NCBI GenBank assembly: GCA_020073165.1
Contig: JAIQFP010000005.1
Coordinates: forward strand, 1 to 64,000
Source: Terriglobia bacterium
GTDB lineage: Bacteria; Acidobacteriota; Terriglobia; Terriglobales; Acidobacteriaceae
Direction: 5' to 3'
Length of the DNA: 64,000 nucleotides
Shown here in pieces: positions 36,251 through 42,795 of this stretch. Both the position numbers and the translations under genes were made by a program. The notes below the pieces were generated by a model that worked only from the letters and a program-made list of their open reading frames with translations, was not told the origin of the DNA and did no database searches. Positions within the stretch are counted from its first letter, which is position 1; every line of letters begins with the position of its first letter.

Positions 36251-36654
36251 AGGCACATCTGACCCGGCGATATATGTTCTCGGCCTCGCATCGCCTGCAC
36301 AGCGATGAGATGTCGGACGCGGAGAACACCGCCACCTATGGCAAATGCAACAACCCGTACGGCCACGGTCACAACTACGCACTCGAGGTCACGGTGAGCG
36401 GCCCGGTGGACGAGCGCACCGGGATGGTGTGCAACCTGGTCGAACTGGATGAGTTTGTGCAGCGCAAAATCCTGGAGCGCTTCGACCACGAAAATCTGAA
36501 TATGCTAACGGAATTTGCGCAAGCTGTACCGACTACCGAGAATCTGTGTACCACGATCTATGATATTTTGCAGCGCGGATTCCAACCGGCTCATCTGGAC
36601 AAGGTACGATTGGAAGAAACCATGATGAATTCGTTCGAGTACGCGGGCGATTGA
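36247..36654 (+). CDS. 6-pyruvoyl-tetrahydropterin synthase (PTPS-II type), second copy
   Basis: A 135-aa paralogue of the preceding gene. GKCNNPYGHGHNYALEVTV again has C-x5-HGH, ERFDHENLN the Asp-His, and VRLEETMMNSF the Glu (the first copy has VYETPD). FSASHRLHSDEMSDAEN is the N-terminal zinc segment. PTPS forms hexamers, so the two chains could form a mixed oligomer or have divided functions. ATGA overlap with the first copy shows translational coupling. Confidence 0.9.
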   Translation: MKAHLTRRYMFSASHRLHSDEMSDAENTATYGKCNNPYGHGHNYALEVTVSGPVDERTGMVCNLVELDEFVQRKILERFDHENLNMLTEFAQAVPTTENLCTTIYDILQRGFQPAHLDKVRLEETMMNSFEYAGD

Positions 36655-36669
36655 GTAATCAGGACATTT

Positions 36670-37269
36670 ATGACCCCATCTGTCGAATCCACCACGCTGA
36701 CCAGTGCCAGCTTTGAAGAACTGGCGCGCGAAATGCTCATTCGTCTGGGCGAGGATCCCGCACGCGAGGGCCTGCTGCGAACGCCCAACCGGATGCACCG
36801 GGCGTATGAGTACCTCACCAAGGGTTACAGCGAGGACCCTGGGGCGCTGCTGAAGAAGGCACTGTTCACGGTGAGCTACGACGAAATGGTCATCGTGAAA
36901 GATATCGAGATGTTCAGCCTGTGCGAGCACCACCTGCTGCCTTTTTTTGGCAAAGTGCACGTGGCGTACATCCCCAAGGGCAAGGTGATCGGGTTGAGCA
37001 AGATTCCGCGCCTGATTGAAATCTTTGCCCGCCGCCTGCAGATCCAGGAACGCCTGACCACGCAAATCGCGGAAACCATCCAGAACGCCATAGAGCCGCA
37101 AGGTGTGGGCGTAGTCATTGAAGCCCGCCACCTGTGCATGATGATGCGCGGAGTGGAGAAACAGCACTCGGCGGCCGTGACTTCCTCCATGCTGGGCTGC
37201 TTCCGCGAGGAAGAAGAGACCCGGACGGAATTTCTGGCGCTCATCCGCGACCGGAGCAACGGAGTCTAG
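36670..37269 (+). CDS. folE: GTP cyclohydrolase I
   Basis: A 199-aa protein. It converts GTP to dihydroneopterin triphosphate, the first step of folate and tetrahydrobiopterin synthesis. Motifs are [20 protein letters not shown] (zinc Cys and catalytic His), [35 protein letters not shown] (second zinc Cys) and a C-terminal SSMLGCFRE. It begins 15 bases after the second PTPS gene and ends 2 bases before the SDR gene. Confidence 0.97.
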   Translation: MTPSVESTTLTSASFEELAREMLIRLGEDPAREGLLRTPNRMHRAYEYLTKGYSEDPGALLKKALFTVSYDEMVIVKDIEMFSLCEHHLLPFFGKVHVAYIPKGKVIGLSKIPRLIEIFARRLQIQERLTTQIAETIQNAIEPQGVGVVIEARHLCMMMRGVEKQHSAAVTSSMLGCFREEEETRTEFLALIRDRSNGV

Positions 37270-37271
37270 GG

Positions 37272-38018
37272 TTGGCACGGAAGAACCTGCGAAATGCTCC
37301 GGCCCCACCAAGCCTGCGCGGCAAAGTCGCCCTGATCACAGGAGCCACGCAAGGCATTGGCCTGGCCATGGCGCGCGCCCTGGCAGCCGAGGGATGCGCG
37401 CTGGTGATTACTGGCCGTAGCGAACCACGGTTGCGGCGGGCGGGCAGGGAACTAGCGGCGCACACTCCGGTGTTGGCGATGGCATGCGATGTGCGCGACC
37501 TCGATGCCGTGCAGTCCCTCTGTGTCGCGATCAAGGAGCGGTATTACCGGCTGGACATTCTGATTAACAACGCCGGTATGGGGCATTCCAATCGCAAGGT
37601 TGCGCAGCTCTCACCCGAAACTTGGCGGGACGTGATTGAGACCAACCTCAACGGCATGTTCCTGGTCACTCATTACGCGTTGCCGCTGATGAAGGCCGGC
37701 GGCGCCATCGTGAATAACCTTTCGATCGCCGCGAAAAGAGTGTTTCCCGGATCGTCGGCCTACAACGCCTCGAAGCACGGAGCCTTGGGATTCACCAATA
37801 CCTTGCGGGAAGAGCTGCGGCCGCGGGGAATCCGGGTGATTGCGCTGCTGCCAGGAGCTACGGACACCGCACTGTGGAAAACCGTCTGGCCGCAGGCGCC
37901 GCGCAAGAAGATGATGCCGGCTGAGACCGTAGCCGCAGCGGTGGTGAATGCGCTCTCGCTTCCGCTCGAAGGCACAGTAGAAGAGCTGGTCCTTCTGCCT
38001 CGCGCCGGGACGCTCTGA
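37272..38018 (+). CDS. SDR oxidoreductase, candidate sepiapterin-reductase-like
   Basis: A 248-aa protein starting at TTG 37272. A GGAG at the end of folE is 7-8 bases upstream; an ATG start upstream would overlap folE by 135 bases. TGATQGIGLA binds NADP(H), NNAGMG is at strand 4 and YNASKHG carries the catalytic Tyr/Lys. The substrate is not readable from the motifs. Position as last gene after two PTPS-II and folE makes reduction of 6-pyruvoyl-tetrahydropterin, the sepiapterin reductase step, the most economical guess. A generic 3-ketoacyl reductase is the alternative. Confidence 0.8.
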   Translation: MARKNLRNAPAPPSLRGKVALITGATQGIGLAMARALAAEGCALVITGRSEPRLRRAGRELAAHTPVLAMACDVRDLDAVQSLCVAIKERYYRLDILINNAGMGHSNRKVAQLSPETWRDVIETNLNGMFLVTHYALPLMKAGGAIVNNLSIAAKRVFPGSSAYNASKHGALGFTNTLREELRPRGIRVIALLPGATDTALWKTVWPQAPRKKMMPAETVAAAVVNALSLPLEGTVEELVLLPRAGTL

Positions 38019-38069
38019 ACGCCCTCGAGGAACTCTTCTAGTCAACCCCTCCGGGACCCAAAAGTGTTA

Positions 38070-38097
38070 TTGACACCTGCCAAGTCCTGCCTAGAAT
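38070..38097 (+). promoter_or_regulatory. Promoter for the MerR gene
   Basis: TTGACA at 38070-38075, 16-base spacer, TAGAAT at 38092-38097, a strong sigma70-type match. The transcript start should fall near 38104, inside the first operator palindrome. Confidence 0.75.
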
Positions 38098-38132
38098 GTT
38101 TCAAACACATCGCACTCTAATTGTTTTAAACA
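38097..38132. promoter_or_regulatory. Paired palindromic operators
   Basis: TGTTTCAAACA (38097-38107) and TGTTTTAAACA (38122-38132): the same TGTTT-N-AAACA palindrome twice, centres 25 bases apart. The first adjoins the -10 box and both cover the transcript start, which fits repression, most simply autoregulation by the MerR protein. Confidence 0.7.
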
Positions 38133-38145
38133 TTTTGGCCTTGGA

Positions 38146-38616
38146 ATGCAGGAGCGGTTTACATCCCGGGACGTGGTTGCATTGACCGGCATCACGCCGC
38201 GGCAACTGCAATGGTGGGACGAGCGTGGCATTGTGGCCCCCGCCCGGGAAGGACACCGGCGCCTGTACGCCATGGAAGACCTGGTGGAGGTCGCGGTTAT
38301 CTGCCAGTTGCGGCAGCGCGGCTTCTCTCTGCAACGGGTGCGCAAGGTGATGCGTTTCCTGCAACGGGAGTTCGGCAAGCGTCTGGCGGAAACTGTCAGC
38401 GGCGCCTCCGACTACCACCTGCTCACCGACGGTACCAGTCTTTATCTGGAAACTTCGGCCCGGCAGATTGTGGACATCCTGAAAAACGCGCGTCAGCCCA
38501 TGCTGGCCATTTGCCTGAGCGACACGGTGCGGCAGGTGCGCGCGGTCATCCGCAGCGGGAAGAAGGGAAGCCGGCCGGCCCCGGTTTCATTGCGAAAAAG
38601 CAGGAAGGCTTCATAG
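38146..38616 (+). CDS. MerR-family transcriptional regulator
   Basis: A 156-aa protein. The winged HTH at residues 5-70 reads FTSRDVVALTGITPRQLQWW followed by DERGIVAPAREGHRRLY, then a dimerisation helix (LRQRGFSLQRVRKVMRFLQRE). The C-terminal effector domain has no Cys-rich metal site, so a small-molecule ligand or none is more likely than a metal. It starts 14 bases after the twin operators and has its own promoter, 128 bases past the pterin operon. Confidence 0.88.
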   Translation: MQERFTSRDVVALTGITPRQLQWWDERGIVAPAREGHRRLYAMEDLVEVAVICQLRQRGFSLQRVRKVMRFLQREFGKRLAETVSGASDYHLLTDGTSLYLETSARQIVDILKNARQPMLAICLSDTVRQVRAVIRSGKKGSRPAPVSLRKSRKAS

Positions 38617-38649
38617 GCAGGAACAATCTGGCTCCACGAAGGAGGCACG

Positions 38650-38913
38650 ATGGTAGCGGAACTCAACGTTCTGAGCGAATGGATCCCGGAGCAGATGCTC
38701 CCGGGGACGGTCTTCGTGCTGGAGAACGCGGGCCACGTGGGAGAGAAAGACGATCCTTACTGGGCGGTACTATCGTGCCCGGATTGCGGAACGCTGGGGC
38801 TGATCACGCGCAAGCAACTCGCGGGACTGCTGCCGGTCATCTGTGGATCAAGCGAGTGTTCGGCGCAGTTTTTCATTCATGACAGCGATGTGGTAGCACG
38901 CAAACCATTCTGA
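38650..38913 (+). CDS. Small zinc-ribbon-like protein
   Basis: An 87-aa protein with AAGGAGG just before ATG 38650. SCPDCGTLGLITRKQ and VICGSSECSAQFF provide a CxxC and a C-x4-C pair, probably one zinc site. The N-terminus contains PGTVFVLENAGHVG. It resembles short acidobacterial proteins of unknown role. It follows the MerR gene by 33 bases and is likely in the same transcript. Confidence 0.75.
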   Translation: MVAELNVLSEWIPEQMLPGTVFVLENAGHVGEKDDPYWAVLSCPDCGTLGLITRKQLAGLLPVICGSSECSAQFFIHDSDVVARKPF

Positions 38914-38949
38914 AGCTGTAGTAACCAAGCCTCTCTTGCGAGATTGAGA

Positions 38950-38997
38950 CTGGGGGCGGGACGCCCCCAGGACCAGCCGGCGGTACGCCGGCGCTAC
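38950..38997 (+). repeat. Two-hairpin REP-like element, copy 2
   Basis: CTGGGGGCGGGACGCCCCCAG, then a second hairpin of GCCGGC repeats ending GCGCTAC. Compared with copy 1 at 35775 the outer base pair is switched, so pairing is kept. It lies in the gap between two convergent genes. Confidence 0.8.
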
Positions 38998-39118
38998 CGA
39001 GTTTCTGAGGACTCCCCGAGATTCTCACGCATCCTTATCAGACTTGCCGCTGCTCGCCGGGCCCTTCATGGCCTACAAGGTCGTTCAGGATGACGTCATC
39101 ACGAGGGGAGCGGGCTAC

Positions 39119-40279
39119 CTAGACCTTTGCTCGCTCCAGCGTTACCGGCACCTGCTCAACAATTTCGATGCCAAATCCTTCCAGTGCCACCACCTTGCGT
39201 GGATGGTTGGTCAGCAGGCGTATGCGGCGGAGGTTGAGGTCGGAGAGAATCTGGGCGCCGATACCGATTTCGCGTTGCGTCTTGCGCTCGCTTTCCGGCA
39301 GGGTCGGTAGCGTTTTGTCGCGATGAAAGGCGAGCATGGTGCGCTCGCCGATGCGTTCCACCGAAAAGCCCTTTGAGGTCTGGTGCAGATAGATGAGCGC
39401 ACCCCGGCCCTCCCGCGAAATAGCCTGCATGGAACCCGCGATGGTGGCGTGGCAATCGCAGGCGGTCGATCCGAAAACGTCTCCCATCACGCAGTGCGCG
39501 TGCATGCGGACAAGGACGGGTTCGTTGCCGGTTTCAACCTCGCCGCGCACCAGGGCAACGTGGGACTCGCCGCCGTCTACTTCACTTTCGTAGGCGATCA
39601 AGCGGAACTCGCCGTGCACGGTGTTGACCATTGCCTCCCCTACGCGATGCACGTAACGCTCATGCTGCATGCGGTAGCGGATGAGTTCGGCCACGGTCAG
39701 CATTTTCATGCGGTGGGTCTGGCAGAACTCGATGAGGTCGGGAACACGGGCCATGGTGCCGTCGTCGCGCATGATCTCGCAGATGACGCCCGCGGGGACC
39801 AACCCCGCCAGCCGTGCCAGGTCGACGGAGGCTTCGGTCTGGCCGGCGCGCACCAGCACGCCCCCTTTGCGGGCGCGGAGCGGGAACACATGTCCCGGCC
39901 GCGCCAGGTCGGACGGGCGGGTGGCAGGATCAATCGAAATCTGGATAGTGCGGGCGCGATCGTAGGCCGAGATGCCGGTGGTCACGCCGTCGCGGGCATC
40001 AATGGCTTCGCAAAACGCGGTGCCATAGTTCGAGGTGTTTTCCACGGTCATCGGGCCGATGCGCAGGTGGTCCAGGCGCTCCTCGGTCATGGCCAGACAA
40101 ACCAGTCCGCGGCCAAACTTGGCCATGAAGTTGATCGCTTCGGGGGTAACCTTCTCGGCCGCCAGGGTCAGATCGCCTTCATTCTCACGGTCTTCGTCGT
40201 CCACCACGACGACCATCCGGCCAGCGCGGATCTCATCAATCGCGGTAGGGACGTCGGTGAAGGGTGACTGCGGCACCAT
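39119..40279 (-). CDS. ribBA: RibB / RibA-like fusion (riboflavin synthesis), RibA half divergent
   Basis: A 386-aa protein. Residues 1-200 are 3,4-dihydroxy-2-butanone-4-phosphate synthase: [20 protein letters not shown] (acidic loop), [20 protein letters not shown] and [13 protein letters not shown]. The second half resembles GTP cyclohydrolase II and keeps the zinc cysteines ([16 protein letters not shown]). Where active enzymes have RQEGRxIGLxxKxxAYxLQD this one reads [20 protein letters not shown], and the substrate Arg and Lys are lost. It may therefore supply only RibB activity, as described for RibBX-type proteins. The start is ATG 40279; a longer frame runs through the heptamer repeat. 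Confidence 0.88.
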   Translation of the reverse strand: MVPQSPFTDVPTAIDEIRAGRMVVVVDDEDRENEGDLTLAAEKVTPEAINFMAKFGRGLVCLAMTEERLDHLRIGPMTVENTSNYGTAFCEAIDARDGVTTGISAYDRARTIQISIDPATRPSDLARPGHVFPLRARKGGVLVRAGQTEASVDLARLAGLVPAGVICEIMRDDGTMARVPDLIEFCQTHRMKMLTVAELIRYRMQHERYVHRVGEAMVNTVHGEFRLIAYESEVDGGESHVALVRGEVETGNEPVLVRMHAHCVMGDVFGSTACDCHATIAGSMQAISREGRGALIYLHQTSKGFSVERIGERTMLAFHRDKTLPTLPESERKTQREIGIGAQILSDLNLRRIRLLTNHPRKVVALEGFGIEIVEQVPVTLERAKV

Positions 40280-40298
40280 GAGGGGATTGTAGCAAAGC

Positions 40299-40385
40299 GG
40301 GTCTCGGGTCTCAGGTCCCGGGTCCCAGGCGGCAATGAATCCTGGCACCCTGAGACCTAAGACCCAAGACCTGGAACCCGAGACC
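40299..40385. repeat. Heptamer-phased inverted repeat, copy 1
   Basis: Left arm, contiguous 7-base units: GGGTCTC, GGGTCTC, AGGTCCC, GGGTCCC. After a 24-base centre the right arm is the inverse: TGAGACC, TAAGACC, CAAGACC, TGGAACC, CGAGACC. It lies just upstream of ribBA. The same architecture with other heptamers is at 59884-59953. Confidence 0.75.
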
Positions 40386-40401
40386 TGACGTCAAAAGCAA
40401 A

Positions 40402-40419
40402 GGCCGCCCAAAGGCGGCC
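40402..40419 (-). terminator. Rho-independent terminator
   Basis: On the minus strand GGCCGCC, loop TTTG, GGCGGCC, then TTTGCTTTTG, 25 bases after the stop of the 75-aa gene. Confidence 0.88.
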
Positions 40420-40443
40420 CTGCTCATGAACGGGAATCTGCAG

Positions 40444-40671
40444 TTACAGAGTCGATTCGATCTCGAATCCCCAGGCCTCGAGCAACGGCTCCGGGATGTA
40501 CTTCGAATTCTTGTTGCGCCGCGCCCACTCGCGCAGACGGGTGGAGCGCAGGTACTGGTCGGGCGAGAGCTTGTACTCGCGCACGACCTGCTCGAACTCG
40601 GTAATGGTTGGGACGATGGGCCCGATCGGTTCGGGCTTGCCCCAGTTGGGATTTCCGCGTCGCTTAGCCAT
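40444..40671 (-). CDS. Small conserved-looking hypothetical protein
   Basis: A 75-aa protein. The start is basic (AKRRGNPNWGKPEPIGP), followed by a helical segment (TITEFEQVVREYKLSPDQYL, RSTRLREWARRNKNSKYIPE), so it could bind nucleic acid. GAGG lies 10 bases before ATG 40671, and a proper terminator follows the stop, which supports a real single-gene unit. The family is not recognised. Confidence 0.75.
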   Translation of the reverse strand: MAKRRGNPNWGKPEPIGPIVPTITEFEQVVREYKLSPDQYLRSTRLREWARRNKNSKYIPEPLLEAWGFEIESTL

Positions 40672-41260
40672 GAAAATTACGCCTCGTGCTTGAGATAAGA
40701 ATCAGTCCGATCCGTCAAAACCCTTTGAAAACTTAGATTCCAGTTGCACACACAGGGATTCACACCTTACCGTCTGCCCAAATTAAAGGCCTTACTGAGG
40801 AACCCCTGTAGTTAATTGGAAACCAGCGATTTTAGGGCGATTTGGTCTCGAAAGTCAATGGAAATCTTCAACAGCAAGCAACGTTGAATCAATCCAACCT
40901 TAACAAAACAAGTAACATATTGAATCAATAAGAGGGCCTCGGGAGGCAACAATAGGGCGAAAATGGTCCGAACCTCCCCGTTGGATTCGCTGGGTTCCAG
41001 GGTTCTCCGAAAGGAGTTGCGTTTCGCAACACCTCAACCACAGCCGCGGCGAAGGCGAGGCCAGACCACGAGGGCCTCGGCGCTGGGACCGCGGCCCCGT
41101 CCCTGTTGCCAGTCTGCGGGGCACGTCCCGCGCGCGGCAGGGAGATTCTGAGGCTAGGTACCTTCATGGGCCGGAAGAAGTTACTGGCGTAACTCGGCCT
41201 CTGGCCTGCCGCATTGACGAGAGTACGGCAGCTACCTAGAGTGCCTTCAGGAGGTCCATA
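40672..41260. other. AT-rich then strongly structured interval
   Basis: About 590 bases without a protein gene. 40720-40935 is AT-rich and holds two TTGAATCAAT boxes (near 40885 and 40919), possible operators or promoter region. From 41005 on there is a run of stems: CTCC-GAAA-GGAG (41005-41016), TTGCG/CGCAA (41017-41029), GCCGCGG/CCGCGGC (41043-41095) enclosing GAGGCC/GGCCTC, GCGGG/CCCGC (near 41116-41130), and then the three-way junction listed separately. The whole may be one structured leader or ncRNA. Confidence 0.55.
41154..41239 (+). ncRNA. Candidate cis-regulatory RNA: three-way junction leader
   Basis: P1 is CTAGGTA (41154-41160) with TACCTAG (41233-41239). P2 is GGCCG/CGGCC (41169-41173, 41195-41199) with a GAAGA bulge and AGTTAC/GTAACT closing a TGGC loop. 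P3 is CTGCCG/CGGCAG (41206-41211, 41226-41231) with a 14-base loop. The AGGAGG of the next gene begins 10 bases after P1. It does not match the c-di-GMP-I, c-di-GMP-II, TPP, cobalamin or glycine riboswitch consensuses I know. Confidence 0.6.
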
Positions 41261-41422
41261 GTGAAGGACATCTACGAAGTTCTGCGTAAAAAGCAAGCCG
41301 AACAGGCGCAGCTGGGCAAGCAGATCGAAGCTCTGCAAACTGCCGCCGAACAGCTCCGCAGTGTGGCTCATATGCTCGACGATGACCGTGAGGAGAGCGA
41401 CGCGTCGGCCGCCCATGGCTAG
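41261..41422 (+). CDS. 53-aa microprotein upstream of the PilZ gene
   Basis: GTG 41261 has AGGAGG 6 bases upstream. The product, beginning MKDIYEVLRKKQAEQAQLGK and continuing QIEALQTAAEQLRSVAHMLD, is a single charged amphipathic helix, probably a coiled coil, with an acidic end. It lies between the structured RNA and the PilZ gene (36 bases downstream), in the same direction. Short proteins starting KDIYEVLR occur near regulators in Acidobacteriota as far as I recall; function is unknown. Strong ribosome site, ordered heptads and position argue for a real gene. Confidence 0.75.
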   Translation: MKDIYEVLRKKQAEQAQLGKQIEALQTAAEQLRSVAHMLDDDREESDASAAHG

Positions 41423-41458
41423 AGGGAATGCCGGTTTCTCGGGCTTTGAGGGCGCATC

Positions 41459-42610
41459 ATGAAGCTGAAATCACTCGTACTGTGTTCCGACGAGAAGATC
41501 GCGCGCGTGTTGCGGCGCGTCCTCAGTGATCTGGACATCACGATGGAGTGCTGCAGCGAGGCGGCCTCGGCGATTCGCACCCTGACCCGGCAGAGATTCG
41601 AAGCGGTGATTGTGGACTGCGCCGATGAGCGGGCAGCTTCCCAGGTACTGAAGAGCGCCCGGCTGGCTCCGTGCAACAAGCGGGCCATCGCGGTGGCCAT
41701 CATTGACGGGCAGACCGCGGTGCGCAGCGCGTTTGAGTTGGGCGCCCATTTCGTCCTCTACAAGCCGATTTCGATGGAACGCACCAAGGCCAGTTTCCGG
41801 GCGGCGCGGGCTTTGATGAAGCGAGAACGGCGCCGCAATACCCGGATCCCGGTCCAAATGCCGGTGACTCTGGTGCCGGAAGGTGAATCCCGGCAGCGTA
41901 TCACCACTTCCACCTCCGACCTGGGGGAAGGCGGGATCGCGATCCAGCTCAGCCGGCGGCCCAAGAACCTGGGGCGTCTACGACTGGAGTTCACCTTGCC
42001 CGGGACGCAAGACGTGATTGCCTGTGCCGGTGAAATTGCCTGGGAGAATGCCGGCCGGCAGGCCGGGATTCGTTTCCTCAACTTGTCGGCGGACGAGCGC
42101 AACCAACTCAAGGCGTGGGTCGGCAGCCATTCTTCCGAGACCGAAGCCGACGACCCGCCGGCACACTGCAAGCTCACCGATCTCAGCTTAGGTGGTTGCT
42201 ACCTGGAAATCAGCTCTCCCTTTCCCGTAGGAACCAGGGTCGCCCTGGCGATGCGAGCGGGCCAGACCCAGATACAGGTCGACGGCGTGGTGCGAGTGAT
42301 GCACCCTGAAGTCGGGATGGGGGTGGAATTCACTCGCCGGGCCGAGCAGCAGCGGGAGCACGTCGAAAAATTCATCCAGGCATTGATGAAGAGCCAAGGT
42401 GCTCTCCCCGATCTCCTGGTGGAAGCCGATGGTTTGGAAACTGATCCTGAGCCCCAAGACTTAGCTGCGCCGGGAGCAGACCCTGCGGACGACCCGCTGC
42501 TCGCCTTGTTCCGACATAAGGCCGAACTCACCACGGAAGCTTTTCTGATCGAGCTCCGCCGGCAACGCGGCTCCAGCTGCGAAGCGCCCGAGCCCACTTT
42601 CTCGGTCTAA
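41459..42610 (+). CDS. Receiver-like plus tandem PilZ-domain protein
   Basis: A 383-aa protein. Residues 1-120 have the fold pattern of a receiver domain (LVLCSDEKIARVLRRVLSDL, VIVDCADERA, LYKPIS) but at the phosphoacceptor site the motif is VDCAD, so phosphorylation is uncertain. Two PilZ-like domains follow: RRRNTRIPVQMPVTLVPEGE ... TSDLGEGGIAIQL, and LTDLSLGGCYLEISSPFP. The first has the RxxxR and (D/S)xSxxG-like elements for c-di-GMP; the second lacks the Arg box. The tail is acidic. It probably couples c-di-GMP or a protein signal to motility or surface behaviour. Confidence 0.85.
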   Translation: MKLKSLVLCSDEKIARVLRRVLSDLDITMECCSEAASAIRTLTRQRFEAVIVDCADERAASQVLKSARLAPCNKRAIAVAIIDGQTAVRSAFELGAHFVLYKPISMERTKASFRAARALMKRERRRNTRIPVQMPVTLVPEGESRQRITTSTSDLGEGGIAIQLSRRPKNLGRLRLEFTLPGTQDVIACAGEIAWENAGRQAGIRFLNLSADERNQLKAWVGSHSSETEADDPPAHCKLTDLSLGGCYLEISSPFPVGTRVALAMRAGQTQIQVDGVVRVMHPEVGMGVEFTRRAEQQREHVEKFIQALMKSQGALPDLLVEADGLETDPEPQDLAAPGADPADDPLLALFRHKAELTTEAFLIELRRQRGSSCEAPEPTFSV

Positions 42611-42700
42611 ACAAAACTCCGCACTGATGTGTTGTGCTCCCGTTTCCGTTCTGAATCGCCCTCGCCTCAGTCAAAAGAGCGCGACCCGCACTCAGCATCA

Positions 42701-42728
42701 CTGACATTCGGCGCAAAGCTGATACAAT
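42701..42728 (+). promoter_or_regulatory. Promoter for the tricorn-like protease gene
   Basis: CTGACA at 42701-42706, 16-base spacer, TACAAT at 42723-42728. The leader is about 60 bases and ends in GGAGG 8 bases before ATG 42796. Confidence 0.7.
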
Positions 42729-42795
42729 CAGCAGTTTCTTTCAGGAAATCCATTCCAGTTCCCCGTCAGCGGAAATCTGCAAGGGAGGAGCCCTA

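Noticed and set aside
40740-41160. 6S RNA, tmRNA, SRP RNA or RNase P RNA
   Set aside because: None of their conserved cores (GAGGAAAGUCC for RNase P, tRNA-like ends for tmRNA, SRP domain IV loops) was found.
41154-41239. Known c-di-GMP riboswitch upstream of the PilZ gene
   Set aside because: The GEMM-I sequence core (CGCAAAGCC-type element and GAAA tetraloop/receptor) and the GEMM-II pseudoknot core are not present; kept as an unassigned structure.
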